A DNA stretch of 64,000 bases from Variovorax sp. TBS-050B (GCF_029893635.1 NZ_JARXYR010000002.1:3633001-3697000), one strand, 5' to 3'. Positions 45,561-56,500 are shown, counted from the first letter of the stretch. Notes: generated by a model not told the origin, from the sequence alone. Numbers and translations are program-made.

Positions 45561-46249
45561 AGCCCATCGAGCGCCCGCGCCACCTTCATGCCCTTGAACC
45601 GCGTGAGCGCGGGTTCTCGCTGTTCATCGTTGTGGTCATGCTGCTGCTGTCGGCGCTGCTCGCCGTCGGCGGCGCGCGCGTTGCCGCGCTGCTCGAATCG
45701 ATGGCCGGCAATCAGCGCGAGTACCAGCGCGCCTTCGAGGCGGCCGAGGCGGCGCTGGTGGATGCGGAGCGGGACATCCGGCAACTGGCTTACGACCCCG
45801 CCACGCAGACCTACGTGCACTGCAGTGCGCTGGCCGCCTCGCCATGCCGCAAGCCCGGCATCGACCGCGTGTTCCCTGAGGCGGACACCGGCGGCGTGAC
45901 GGTTTACGCGGCGGAGGGCGACAACAGCTGCGCGCAGGGCATCTGCTTCTTCGCCGGCGCCGCGTCGGCATCGGCCGCCTCCGGCAGCGAAGCCTACGGG
46001 TTCTGGACACGCGACGCCCATGCCAAGGCGCACACCGCATATGGAAGGTACACGGGCGCACCCAAGGCAGGCAGCCTTGCGCTGGAGAACACCCGGTACT
46101 GGATCGAGGTGATCGACCGCCCGAACAGCCGGCCGCTCTACCGGATCACGGCGCTTTCCACGGGCGCGCGCAGTGCGGGCACGGCCGGGGGGACGCGGGT
46201 GGTGCTGCAGATGGCCTTCGATCCGGATCCCGTGAGGAATGTGAATTGA
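45557..46249 (+). CDS. pilX: Minor pilin PilX
   Basis: A 230-residue minor pilin. It has RERGFSLFIVVVMLLLSALL in place of the usual GFTLIE: the +5 residue is not Glu (SLFIV), typical of PilX, which is tolerant at that site. The next region ESMAGNQREYQRAFEAAEAA is a strong PilX marker, and paired Cys residues lie in the C-terminal half. It lies 19 bases before pilY1. Confidence 0.9.
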   Translation: MKPIERPRHLHALEPRERGFSLFIVVVMLLLSALLAVGGARVAALLESMAGNQREYQRAFEAAEAALVDAERDIRQLAYDPATQTYVHCSALAASPCRKPGIDRVFPEADTGGVTVYAAEGDNSCAQGICFFAGAASASAASGSEAYGFWTRDAHAKAHTAYGRYTGAPKAGSLALENTRYWIEVIDRPNSRPLYRITALSTGARSAGTAGGTRVVLQMAFDPDPVRNVN

Positions 46250-46268
46250 GCAGAGGGAGACCAGGCAT

Positions 46269-49200
46269 ATGAACATCGCGCGGCTGTCGAAAGGCGCCAT
46301 GGCATGCGGATGGGTCCTGGCGCACGCCGGTGCCCAATGCGCGCCGTATCCACTGGCCGAGGAGCCGCGCAACGCCGCGGTCAGGGAGCCGGCGCCGAAT
46401 GTGATCGTCTCGATCGACAACTCGGCCAGCATGGGCTATTCGTCGCTGGCGTCGGATGGCAACGTCAACCCGGCCGCCGGGTCCGGAATACCCAACCGGG
46501 ATGCGAGCGTTGAAGGCGGCCATCGCGGACAACTTCACGGAGGCGAAGATTCCCGACGGCAGGATCCGCCTCGCCTGGCAGGAGATGAACGCCATCCCGA
46601 ACAAGAACACCTGCGTCGGTTTCGCCGACGGCAGCTCGCCGCCCCCTTTCGGCGCTACCGAATGCAAGATCAACGGCATTGCGAACGCGAACCGGATGCG
46701 CACGTTGGACGCGGCCCACCGGACCAACTTCCTGGCGTGGGCCGCAGACCTAGGCTGGGGTGGTCGCACGCCGTCGCACGCGATGATGACCCGCGCAGGG
46801 GAGTACATGAAGACCACAGGGCCACTCAGTCCCTATTCCGACGATCCGGGCGTGGAGGGTGCCACCCGGTCGAGCTGCCGCAGATCCTTCCACATCTTCA
46901 TGACGGACGGCGAGTACACCATGTTCGGATTCCAGCGGAATCCCAAACAGCTCGGCATGCCGCCGATCGGGAATGCGGATGGAACGGGGCGTGACCTGCC
47001 CGACGGCACGACGTATGAGCCGCGCGCGCCGTACATGGACGGCGTGGGTGCAGTCAACAGGGTGACAAGTTGGAAGGAGTCCCCGACCGGCGTCTGGACG
47101 CCCACGGCGGAATACCGGCCCACGCTGGCGGACATGGCCTTCGAGTACTGGGCCACCGACCTGCAGCCCGACTTGCCGGACAGGCTCCAGCCGGTGTTCA
47201 AGGAGCCGCAGGAGACGGTTGTAGGAGCGAAAAAGATATCCCGGTACTGGAATCCAAAGAACGATCCGGCGACCTGGCAGCATCTGAACACCTACGTCAT
47301 CGGCTTCGGCAGCGCCTCGTCCTGGAACGGCGCACCGCGCATTTCGGCAACAGCAGCACAACCGACCTACAGCGGCGACTACGCGGGTCTGGTCGATGGT
47401 TCGATCGCCTGGCCCGATCCGCTGAGCGGGACCTTGCCCGGCGCCACGGGCAGCAACGGATTCCAGGGTTGGAAGTCCGAAACCGGGTCCGGCGGCTACC
47501 ACCATGAAAATCCATTGACCTTCGAGGCGTTGCGCATGGATCTCTGGCACGCGGCGCTCAACAGCCGCGGCAGCTTCACGCCAGCCGTGAACGAGGCGGC
47601 ACTCGATAACGCATTCAAGTCGATCCTCGCGCAGATCATCTCGAACACGAGCGCTCCGCTGAGCTCGCTCGCCGCCAGCGCGTCGAAGGTGTCCGCGGAC
47701 ACGGCGACCTACCAGGCCGGCTATGACACGGCCAACTGGTCGGGCACCCTCAACGCTGTTCGGTTCGGAAGCGATGGCAAACTGGCCGACACCCCCCTGT
47801 GGTCCGCGGGTGCCCTGCTCGACGCCCGCATGGCGCAGCCCGGTGCCTACGACATCGATCGCCAGGTGCTGAGCTTCTCGGGCACCGTGGTGGGCACGGC
47901 CGACGCGGGCACAGTGATCGGTTCTGGCGTGCCGTTTCGGTGGGACAGCCTGAGCGATGCGCAGCGTGCGGCCCTCGCGGGCTCCGCCGATGCCAAAGCG
48001 GAAGGCACCGCGCGCGGCCAGGCCGTGCTCGCTTTTCTCCGCGGTGATCGCAGCAACGAGGGCGCTGCCGGCCAGAAGCTGCGCAGGCGTGACCACCTGC
48101 TCGGCGACATCGTGGGTTCCAGCGTCTGGTACGCGGGCCAGCCCAGGAGCGGCTTCACGCGCGACGGCTATGCGGCGTTCGCCAAGATCGCCCGCCCGCC
48201 GATGGTCTACGTGGGTGCCAACGACGGCATGTTGCATGCCTTCAATGCCGGCACCGACGTTGCAGCGGATGGCGGCAAGGAGGTCTTCGCCTACGTGCCG
48301 GAAGGTCTCTACGGCACGGCAGCGAAGTCTCCCCTCCGGGCCCTCAGCGAGTCCGGCTACAAGCACAGGTACTACGTCGACGGCAGTCCTTTCGTCGCCG
48401 ACGTCTACCTGCAGCCAGGCGCTCCGGCCACCGACAAGTCCGGAGAGTGGAAGTCCCTGCTCGTTGGCACCTTGGGTGCGGGCGGCAAGGGGTACTTCGT
48501 GCTCGACGTCACATGGCCTCAAGACATCCGCGAGAGCGGCGCTGCCGCAGTGGCCTTGATCGACACGACGGCGCTCGCCGACGAAGACCTCGGCCACCAG
48601 TTTCAGCAACCTGCAGTCGATTCCTTCTCGCGGCGGGCTTTGCAGGTGGCGTTGCTGAACAACGGCCGCACGGCCGTGATCCTGGGCAACGGCTACAACA
48701 GCGCGAGTGAAAGGGCGGTGCTCTGGATCCAATATCTCGACGGTGACAGGTCGATCCTGAAGATTCCCGCGCCGCCCGGGCAGGACCTGGACACCGGCAA
48801 TGGGCTCTCGGCCCCGGTGCCGGTCGACCGCAACGGTGACGGCAAGATCGATCTTGTCTATGCCGGCGACCTTCTGGGAAACCTCTGGAAGTTCGACCTC
48901 AGCGCCGCGGAGAGCAGCAAGTGGAAAGCCACCATGGGTTCGAGCGCGACCCCGTCGAAACTGGATGGTGTGCCGCTGTTCAGATCCGGTGCCACGCAGC
49001 CCATCACGGCTGCGCCGGTGGTGGTCGGGCACCCGAGGGGCGGCTACATGGTGGTTTTCGGTACGGGGCGACTGTTTGCCGAGGGTGACGAAGGCACCAC
49101 CCACGCCCAGTATCTCTACGGCATCTGGGATCCCGCCAACGCCGGCACGGCCACGGCGGCATGGACCGAACTGGTCCAGCAGACCATTGCAGACAAGACC

Positions 49201-49668
49201 GTCGCGCAGGGCGATACCGAATTCCGTACCGCATCGAACAACGGCGTGAGCTACGGAGGTTCGAGTGGCAAGCGCGGCTGGTATGTCCAGCTGCCAAGCA
49301 GCAAGGAGCGAATCGTGTATCCGGGCGACGTGCTCGGCAACAGCGTGGGCCTGTTCTCGACGACCATCCCGGGTGCCTCCAGCAACTCGATCGATTGCAC
49401 GCCCGGTACGGCGGACGACGGCTGGACGATGGTGGTGGATTTCTTCAGTGGCGCGGCGCCCGACGGCATCGTCTACGGCGACTTCGCCGCCGCAGGCACC
49501 TACCTGGGCTTTCGCAATCGTTCGGGCCGCGACGACATTGTCTTCAGACCCTCGGGCGATGCTAAGAACGTGGACGTGATCTGCAACGCGGCAGGCGATT
49601 GCCTCACCGCGAAGCGGCCGGACGTGGTGCGGCGCTTCGGCTGGCGCGATCTGTTCCTGCCCCATTGA
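46269..49668 (+). pseudogene. pilY1: pilY1, pilus tip adhesin, one-base frameshift
   Basis: The large PilY1 tip adhesin and retraction regulator. ATG 46269 begins a short signal (ending GAQCA) and a von Willebrand A-like start with a MIDAS-like DNSASM motif. After about 75 residues the frame shifts: from 46494 the rest of the protein (ALKAAIADNFTEAKIPDG to DLFLPH at 49668) is one frame over. An extra A in CCCAACCGGG (46491-46500) restores the expected GIPTGMRALKAAI. The C-terminal beta-propeller is intact, with YVGANDGMLHAFNAGT and the calcium site DRNGDGKIDLVYAGD. Both fragments are long and normal in composition, so the lesion is either recent or an error. If real, the MIDAS segment is not translated with the propeller. 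Confidence 0.88.
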
Positions 49669-49680
49669 GCGGATCGAGTC

Positions 49681-50148
49681 ATGGCCATGAAAAGGAAGAC
49701 CGCAGCCCGGAGGCAAGCGCCCGACCACGCGCACGGCTTCACCCTGATCGAACTCATGATCGTCGCCGCGGTCATTGCCGTCCTCGCATCGATCGCCTAC
49801 CCGAGCTACACGCGCTATGTGCTGAGGGCGAAGCGCGCGGATGCCAAGCAGCAGCTGCTGCAGGCGGCGCAATGGAGCGAGCGCTACATGACGGCGAACG
49901 GCCGGTATCCGCCGGAGACGGTCGACCTGCCGGCCGGGCTGCAACGTTCGCCGCCGTCGGGCGCTGCGAGCTACAGGATCGGATATGCGGCGAGAACCGC
50001 GACCACCTACGTCCTGCAAGCGGTGCCGCAGGGCGCATCGACGGCCGACGATTGCGGGACGCTCTCGATCAACCACCAGGGCGCCAAACTGTCCAACACC
50101 GGCGCAGAGGCCTCGGCGGCGCAGATGCAGGCCTGCTGGGACCGCTGA
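49681..50148 (+). CDS. pilE: Type IV pilin PilE-like
   Basis: A 155-residue pilin. The prepilin signal is HGFTLIELMIVAAVIAVLAS with cleavage after Gly and Glu at +5; AYPSYTRYVLRAKRADAKQQ follows. Two Cys residues near the C-terminus (ADDCGTL, MQACWD) can form the usual D-loop disulfide. It lies 12 bases after pilY1 and converges with nrdR. In this operon position it acts as a minor pilin and is not necessarily the major subunit. Confidence 0.9.
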   Translation: MAMKRKTAARRQAPDHAHGFTLIELMIVAAVIAVLASIAYPSYTRYVLRAKRADAKQQLLQAAQWSERYMTANGRYPPETVDLPAGLQRSPPSGAASYRIGYAARTATTYVLQAVPQGASTADDCGTLSINHQGAKLSNTGAEASAAQMQACWDR

Positions 50149-50163
50149 GCCGGCGGCCGCGCC

Positions 50164-50607
50164 TCAGATGTCGCGCAGCAACTGCCTGAACTCGTCCACG
50201 TCCTCGAAGCTGCGGTACACCGAGGCAAAGCGCACGTAGGCCACCTTGTCGAGCTTCTTGAGCTCGCGCATCACGAGTTCGCCGACCTTGGTCGATTCGA
50301 TCTCGCGCAGGCCGCTCGCCAGCAGCTTCTGCTCGATGCGCAGGAGGGCGTTGTCGATCTGCTCGATGCTGACCGGGCGCTTGCGCAGCGCGAGCATCAT
50401 CGAGGCGCGGACTTTGGTCGAGTCGAAGTCGGCGCGGCTGCCGTCCTTCTTGACCACCACCGGGAAGTTGACGTCCGGCCGCTCGTAGGTGGTGAAGCGC
50501 TTGTCGCAGGCACCGCACTGGCGGCGCCGGCGCACGAAGTCGGCGTCTTCCGAGACGCGGGTCTCGACGACCTGCGTTTCGAGATGACCGCAAAAAGGGC
50601 ATTTCAT
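50164..50607 (-). CDS. nrdR: Ribonucleotide reductase repressor NrdR
   Basis: A 147-residue repressor. The zinc ribbon is formed by [15 protein letters not shown] and [16 protein letters not shown]; the ATP-cone follows ([20 protein letters not shown]). It binds dATP/ATP and represses nrd genes at NrdR boxes. It lies 34 bases after glyA, so both are probably read from the riboswitch-controlled promoter. Confidence 0.95.
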   Translation of the reverse strand: MKCPFCGHLETQVVETRVSEDADFVRRRRQCGACDKRFTTYERPDVNFPVVVKKDGSRADFDSTKVRASMMLALRKRPVSIEQIDNALLRIEQKLLASGLREIESTKVGELVMRELKKLDKVAYVRFASVYRSFEDVDEFRQLLRDI

Positions 50608-50641
50608 GCGGCCACCTCTTCGCTGGCGATGGCGGCGGCGA

Positions 50642-51886
50642 TCAGCGGTAGACCGGGAAGCGGCTCGTGAGCGCGTGCACCTTGGCGCGCACCGCGTCGA
50701 TGTTGGCCGCGTCGCGCGGGTTCTCGAGCACGTCGGCGATCAGGTTCGCGGTCAGGCGCGCCTCTTCGTCCTTGAAGCCGCGCGTGGTCATGGCGGGCGT
50801 GCCGATGCGCACGCCGCTGGTCACCATCGGCTTCTCGGGGTCGTTGGGGATCGCGTTCTTGTTGATCGTCATGTGGGCGCTGCCGAGCACGGCTTCGGCT
50901 TCCTTGCCGGTGATGCCCTTGGCGCGCAGGTCGACCAGCATGACGTGGCTTTCGGTGCGTCCGCTCACGATGCGCAGGCCGCGCTGCGTGAGGGTGTCGG
51001 CGACGATCTGGGCGTTCTTGACCACCTGCTGCTGGTAGGCCTTGAACTCCGGCGTCATCGCTTCCTTGAACGCGACGGCCTTGGCGGCGATCACGTGCAT
51101 CAGCGGGCCGCCCTGCAGGCCCGGGAAGATGGCGCTGTTGATGGCCTTCTCGTGCTGCGACTTCATCAGGATGATGCCGCCGCGCGGGCCGCGCAGGCTC
51201 TTGTGGGTGGTGGAGGTCACCACGTCGGCATGCGGCACCGGGTTGGGGTACACGCCCGCGGCCACGAGGCCGGCGTAGTGGGCGATGTCGACCATGAAGA
51301 TGGCGCCCACGTCCTTGGCCACCTTGGCGAAGCGCTCGAAGTCGATGCGCAGCGAATAGGCCGAGGCGCCGGCGATGATGAGCTTGGGCATGTGCTCGTG
51401 CGCCTTGCGCTCCATCGCGTCGTAGTCGATCTCTTCCTTCTCGTTCAGGCCGTAGCTCACCACGTTGAACCACTTGCCGCTCATGTTGAGCGGCATGCCG
51501 TGCGTGAGGTGGCCGCCTTCGGCCAGGCTCATGCCCATGATGGTGTCGCCGGGCTTGAGGAAGGCCAGCATCACGGCCTCGTTGGCCGAGGCGCCGCAGT
51601 GCGGCTGCACGTTCGCGGCGTCGGCACCGAAGATCTGCTTGATGCGGTCGATCGCGAGCTGCTCGGCCACGTCCACGTGCTCGCAGCCGCCGTAATAGCG
51701 CTTGCCTGGATAGCCTTCGGCGTACTTGTTGGTGAGCTGCGAGCCCTGTGCGGCCATCACGGCCGGCGAGGCGTAGTTCTCGCTCGCGATCAGCTCGATG
51801 TGGTGTTCCTGGCGCGCGTGCTCGGCCTGGATGGCAGCCCAGATTTCGGGATCGGTCTGTTCGACCAGGATGTTGCGTTGGTACAT
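50642..51886 (-). CDS. glyA: Serine hydroxymethyltransferase GlyA
   Basis: A 414-residue PLP enzyme that converts serine and tetrahydrofolate to glycine and methylene-THF, a main source of one-carbon units. Landmarks: [32 protein letters not shown], the PLP lysine in [16 protein letters not shown], and [21 protein letters not shown] 51886 ([12 protein letters not shown]) has an AAAGGAC site; the longer frame (51925) begins inside the leader. A ZTP-type riboswitch lies just upstream, which fits one-carbon control of this step. Confidence 0.96.
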   Translation of the reverse strand: MYQRNILVEQTDPEIWAAIQAEHARQEHHIELIASENYASPAVMAAQGSQLTNKYAEGYPGKRYYGGCEHVDVAEQLAIDRIKQIFGADAANVQPHCGASANEAVMLAFLKPGDTIMGMSLAEGGHLTHGMPLNMSGKWFNVVSYGLNEKEEIDYDAMERKAHEHMPKLIIAGASAYSLRIDFERFAKVAKDVGAIFMVDIAHYAGLVAAGVYPNPVPHADVVTSTTHKSLRGPRGGIILMKSQHEKAINSAIFPGLQGGPLMHVIAAKAVAFKEAMTPEFKAYQQQVVKNAQIVADTLTQRGLRIVSGRTESHVMLVDLRAKGITGKEAEAVLGSAHMTINKNAIPNDPEKPMVTSGVRIGTPAMTTRGFKDEEARLTANLIADVLENPRDAANIDAVRAKVHALTSRFPVYR

Positions 51887-51908
51887 GGCAGTCCTTTGAA
51901 GACGAGGT

Positions 51909-51931
51909 CCTTGTTCTTCAACCAAACAAGG
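51909..51931 (-). promoter_or_regulatory. Hairpin after riboswitch, before glyA start
   Basis: On the minus strand, CCTTGTT pairs with AACAAGG around a 9-base loop. It overlaps the 3' edge of the ZTP aptamer and ends 22 bases before the glyA ATG. The right arm also offers GAAGA, which can pair with TCTTC just before the ribosome binding site. It is not followed by U residues, so translational control looks more likely than termination. Confidence 0.5.
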
Positions 51932-52053
51932 GCTGCCCAGGCGAACGGCTGAACGCCTGATTGGATGCCAGGCGGCACGCTTCCCAGTGGTATTCCACGT
52001 CAGCGCGTGGCATCTTGGAGGATGCTGCGCCTATCGCCAGTCGCGTACGGCGC
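51930..52053 (-). ncRNA. ZTP (pfl-type) riboswitch upstream of glyA
   Basis: The minus-strand leader carries the three conserved blocks of the ZTP/pfl riboswitch in order: CGCGACTGGCG near the 5' end, GTGGAATACCACTGGGAAGC plus GTG in the middle, and CGCCTGGGCAG at the 3' end. The loop between is variable. ZTP and ZMP accumulate when 10-formyl-THF is short, and the family is known upstream of purine and one-carbon genes. Binding here should raise glyA, and perhaps nrdR, expression. A candidate -10 TACACT lies just upstream (52061-52056). This is pattern recognition by eye; a covariance search would settle it. Confidence 0.82.
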
Positions 52054-52095
52054 CAAGTGTAGCGCACACCCCATGGCCGCAGCCATGGGCGGGAC

Positions 52096-52953
52096 TCAGG
52101 AAACGTCCGAAAGCAGGGCGACCTTCTGGTGGTCGGCCGCAGGCTCGGCAGGCTGTTCGGACTTGGGCGGCGCGGCGACCGGGATGGCCTGCGCACGCAC
52201 GACGGGCGGCGTCACCACGGTGGTGGTCGAGGGATTGCGGCCATTGGCGACCTGCTGCAGTCGGTCGCGCTCGGCCAGCACCTTGCCCGCGTAGCCGCCG
52301 TCGTCGTCGAGATTGGCCGCGCCGACGTAGTAGCGCAGGCCGCCCTCGAGCGAGCCGGCGCGGGAGATGCACTCCTGCAGCACCTTCACGCCGACGCGCA
52401 TGTTGGTCACCGGGTCGAAGGCGGTGAGGGTGCCGCCCGCGCTTTCGTACTTGTCGCCATGCACGCGCGTCATGACCTGCATCAGGCCCTGAGCGCCCAC
52501 GTGGCTCTGCGCGAACGGGTTGAAGCTCGATTCCACGGCCATGATGGCGAGGATCAGCGTCGGGTCGAGCTTGGTGCGCTTGCCGAGGTTGTAGGCCTCC
52601 GCCACCAGCACGCTCAGCGGCTCGGGCGCGACGCGGTACTTCTTGCTGAGCCAGTAGGCCACGGCCGCCTGCTGCTTGGGCAGGTCGTCCGGGCTCGCGG
52701 CCGTGGTGCGCACGATGGCGGTCGGCTCCAGGTCGGTGGCTTCGGGCGCTGGCTTGCGCGACTCCAGCCAGCCCATGAGCTGTTGCTCGCCGGTCTGGCG
52801 CAGGTCGGGCCGTGCCGCGAGTGCCAGCACCACGAAGACGATCGCCAGGCCGACCAGGGCGAAGCCGTTGTGGGTGATTTCAAAAAAGCCGTCTGCCACG
52901 TCGGACAGAAAAGTCCGGAGCCCTCGGGCTGTGGCATCGAACGCCTTGTTCAT
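52096..52953 (-). CDS. Lytic transglycosylase, membrane-anchored (SLT domain)
   Basis: A 285-residue protein with an N-terminal membrane helix (ALVGLAIVFVVLALAA) and a soluble-lytic-transglycosylase domain. The catalytic Glu is in LAIMAVESSFNPFAQS, and the family motif GAQGLMQVM follows, then NMRVGVKVL and a Y-x-G-A pattern near GLRYYVGAAN. It cleaves peptidoglycan to 1,6-anhydromuropeptides. ATG 52953 follows GGAAGAG. The Pro/Thr-rich C-terminus is unusual but common among such enzymes. It is upstream of glyA on the same strand, separated by the riboswitch region. Confidence 0.88.
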   Translation of the reverse strand: MNKAFDATARGLRTFLSDVADGFFEITHNGFALVGLAIVFVVLALAARPDLRQTGEQQLMGWLESRKPAPEATDLEPTAIVRTTAASPDDLPKQQAAVAYWLSKKYRVAPEPLSVLVAEAYNLGKRTKLDPTLILAIMAVESSFNPFAQSHVGAQGLMQVMTRVHGDKYESAGGTLTAFDPVTNMRVGVKVLQECISRAGSLEGGLRYYVGAANLDDDGGYAGKVLAERDRLQQVANGRNPSTTTVVTPPVVRAQAIPVAAPPKSEQPAEPAADHQKVALLSDVS

Positions 52954-53290
52954 CGCTCTTCCTTTCTTATGCGGCACCTGTTCTCAGCGCCTGGTCGGGC
53001 GATGGAAGGAAGGCGGCGGCGCTTGGATTGGTACGAATCAGGCTCCGCGCATGAGGAGGGGGTGGGGTGCGAGCGCGGCGACCTGATCAAGCCGGGGGAA
53101 TTCGGCGGCGGATTCAAGAGGCTCCTGCTGGGTCTCGGCAGCCAGGAGCAGGCGGGATTCTAGCGTGGCTAAATACTCGGTCAAGAATAACGTTCTCGAT
53201 CTTTATGCTATTACAAGATTAAACAATGTCCTAGTGAAATCCCTGATAGGTGACCATTGCAATGGCCCGCCGGGGCGCCTAATCTGGATC

Positions 53291-53313
53291 CCGCCTGAGT
53301 TCTCAGGCGGCTT
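53291..53313 (+). terminator. Tetraloop hairpin, possible terminator
   Basis: CCGCCTGA-GTTC-TCAGGCGG is a perfect 8-base stem with a 4-base loop at 53291-53310, followed by CTTT. It could terminate a short transcript starting in the AT-rich stretch upstream. The T run is short. Confidence 0.5.
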
Positions 53314-53455
53314 TCCGAAGTCAGTCGACCCGAGGTGCAAGTCAAGGGCTCGAACGATGGAGGATCCACGGCGGCAATCTCTTGCTGCCAGTTCGGCAGG
53401 AACCATTGACTTCCGGTCGACGAAACGATGGCATGGGTCTCGTGCCCGCCATCAG

Positions 53456-53496
53456 GCCCGGTAACAAGACATAACGTCGCGTTACCGGGCTTTCTT
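53456..53496 (+). terminator. Strong terminator in front of the DUF748 gene
   Basis: GCCCGGTAAC (53456-53465) pairs perfectly with GTTACCGGGC (53481-53490), then TTTCTTGTTTCTTT. It points in the plus direction but no protein gene lies before it on that strand, so something untranslated seems to end here. The next gene begins 39 bases later. Confidence 0.7.
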
Positions 53497-53534
53497 GTTT
53501 CTTTGCTTGCACTTCTTTGCGGCACACTCCCGCG

Positions 53535-56500
53535 ATGGATGCAGCTTCGCTCAGGCAAAACAAATGGCTGCGACGTGGGATCGTCGCCTTGCTGATTCTT
53601 CTGGGCCTCTGGCTTGTTGCCTGGCTCGCCGTCCCGCCGATCGCTAAAAGCCAGCTCCAGAAGATCGCCAGCGAGAAACTGGGCCGGCAGGTCACGGTGG
53701 GCAAGATCGACTTCAAGCCCTGGACGCTCGAACTGGCGCTGAACGACCTGCGCATCGCCACGGCCGACGGCGCCCGGCCGCAGGTGGTGGTCAAGCGCAT
53801 CTATGCCGATGCGGAACTGCAGTCGATCCTGCGCCTCGCGCCGGTGATCGATGCGGTGTCGGTCGAGTCGCCCGCGATCCTGCTCACGCACCTGGCCGAC
53901 GGCAAGTACGACATCGACGACATCCTGCAGCGACTCGCCGCCGGGCCGCCGCCCGATCCGAAGGCCGAGCCTGCGCGCTTCGCGATCTACAACATCGCCA
54001 TCACGCACGGCGCGGTCGATTTCGACGACCAGAGCGTCAAGCGCAGGCACGAGCTGCGCGATTTCGAGCTCAAGGTGCCGTTCCTGAGCAATCTCGCCTC
54101 CCAGCGCGACATCAACACGGAGCCCAAGCTCGCGTTCTCGCTCAACGGCAGCAAGTTCGATTCGGCCGCGCTCACCACGCCTTTCGCCGAAAGCCGCAAG
54201 ACCGATGCCCATGTCCGGTTCAAGGGGCTCGACCTGGCGCCGTACCTCGGTTACATCCCGGGCGGCCTGCCGGTCAAGTTGCAGGCGGGCAGCCTGGACG
54301 CCGACCTGAAGATCGATTTCCAGCGGGCGGCAACCGCCGGCCTCAAGATCACCGGCACCGTGGAGGCCCATGGCGCCAAGCTCGGCGATGCCAGGGGCCG
54401 CGACCTGCTGGCCTTCGAGTCGCTGAAGCTGGCGCTGGCGGACGTGCGTCCGCTCGAATCGGTGTTCCATCTGAGCGAGGTGGCGCTTTCCAATCCGGAA
54501 CTCGCGGTCGCGCGCGATGCGCAGGGCCAGCTCAACCTGCTGGCCACCGATCCGGCCAGCGGATCGGCCGAGAAGGTGGCGGCCGTCCCGGCGCCCGCCG
54601 CCAGTGCGCCCAATGGCCAGGCGCCCGAGAAGCCGAAGCTCCAGGTCCGGGTCGACAAGATCGCGCTCGCCGGCGGCCGCATCGGCTGGCGCGACGAGAC
54701 CGTGCAGCCCGCGGCCGCGGTCCAGCTGACCGCGCTCGGCGTCGATGCCACCGGCGTTTCGTGGCCGATGGACAAGGCGGCCGAATTCAGCGGCAGCACC
54801 GCCGTCGCCGGTGCAACGCTCAAGTTCAAGGGCGATGCCACGGACAAGGTCGCCAACGTCCAGACCGAGGTCGAGGCGCTGCCGCTGTCGCTCGCGGCGC
54901 CTTATCTTGCGCACAGCCTCGAACCCACGCTCGACGGCAAGCTCAGCGGGCAGATCGACATCGCCTGGGCCGAACCCCATCTCAAGTTCAAGGCGCGTCG
55001 CCTCGCCGCCGACGGGCTGGCGCTCACGCAGCAGAAGACCGCGCTCGCGAGCGTGGGCCGCTTCGAGCTGATCGACGCCGAGGCCGACATGACGAAGCAC
55101 ACGCTCGACGTGGCCTCGTTCACCGCCACCGATCCCAAGATCCACATCGAGCGCGACAGCGAGAAGCGCTGGATGTTCGAGCGCTGGCTCAAGACGCCGG
55201 CCGGCGGCGCCACGGCCGAGGCCAAGGTGGCCGCGCCCAAGCCCGCGGCCGCGGGCCCCGCGGCGGCCCCGCCGGGCGCCAACACCAAGCCGTGGGCGCT
55301 GACGATCGGCACGCTGGCCGTGGCCAACGGCACGCTGTCCTATGCGGACAAGGCCAGCGCCACGCCGGTGGCGGTCGAGATCACCGCCTTCAAGCTCGAG
55401 GCCCAGAAGCTCGCGCCCGAGACGGCCGCAAAGTCGCCGCTGCAGGTGTCGGGTCGCATCGGTGCGGGGCGGCGGGCCGATCCGGGGCGCTTCGACTACA
55501 AGGGCCACGTCGTGCTGAAGCCGCTGGCCGCGGAGGGGCGGCTCGAAGTGGCCTCGTTCCCGGCCCACGCGTTCAAGGCCTACTACGCCGATGCGCTCAA
55601 CGTGGACATCCGGCGTGCCTTCGTGAGCTACCGCGGCACCGTGAACTACGCGAGCGCGCCGGCCGGCATGAGCCTCAGGCTCGCGGGCGACACCGCCCTC
55701 GACGACTTCCGCGCGAACAGCGTCTCGCTGACGCAGTCGCCCGGCTTCGACCGCAGCAACAACCAGCTGCTGAGCTGGAAGACGCTGAGCCTGCGCGGCC
55801 TGCAGGTGGGCCTGGCGCCCAACGCGGCGCCCACGGTCGACGTGCGCGAGACCACGCTGACCGATTTCTTCGCCCGCGTCATCGTCGACCCCAACGGTCA
55901 GCTCAACCTCTTGAGCCTGACCAAGAAGGGCGAGGCCGAGGCCAACGCCGCCACGGCCGCCGCCGCCGAAACCCGCTCGCGCCGCGGCCTGGGCGGCACC
56001 ACGACCACCACGCGCGGGCCGACGCAGCCGCAGCAGCGTTCGGCCGGCACGCCGGTCTCGGCCGAAGCCATGGTGGGCGGGGCTCCCGAGGCCGCGACCG
56101 CGGCGCCCGCGCCGGTGGCCGCTGCGCCCGCCGATGCCGACCCCGGACCGAAGCCCGTCATCAACTTCGGTCCCATGAGCCTGGTGAACGGCAAGATCGA
56201 TTTCACCGACCTGTTCGTCAAGCCCAACTACTCGGCCGACCTGAGCGAGCTGACCGGCAAGCTCAGTGCCTTCTCGTCGAACCCGCCCAAGGGCGAGAGC
56301 GGCCGGCCGGCGCTCGCCGACCTCGAGCTGCGCGGCAAGGCGCAGCAGACGGCGGCGCTGGAGATCACGGGCAAGCTCAACCCGCTCGCCAAGCCGCTCG
56401 AACTCGACATCACCGCGAAGATGCGCGACCTCGACCTGGCGCCGCTCTCGCCGTATTCGGTGCGCTACGCGGGTCACGGCATCGAGCGCGGCAAGATGAG

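Larger units (their letters stand above)
52954..53534. other. Intergenic region, low-GC part with possible small RNA
   Basis: A 581-base gap between diverging genes. From about 53165 to 53260 the sequence becomes clearly AT-rich against its surroundings (TAAATACTCGG, CTATTACAAGATTAAACAAT), then a palindrome CCATTGCAATGG (53254-53265), an 8-base tetraloop hairpin at 53291-53310 followed by CTTT, and a strong terminator at 53456-53496. An open frame of 99 residues (53165-53464) lacks any recognisable domain and reads as chance. The layout suggests one or two plus-strand small transcripts or foreign DNA. Confidence 0.5.

Noticed and set aside
46480..46510. Phase variation as the cause of the pilY1 frameshift
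   Set aside because: The site is not a homopolymer or tandem repeat, so slippage switching is unlikely; mutation or base-calling error is simpler.
53165..53464. A 99-residue open frame in the intergenic region
   Set aside because: No ribosome binding site, no domain, and hairpins run through it; better explained as non-coding.
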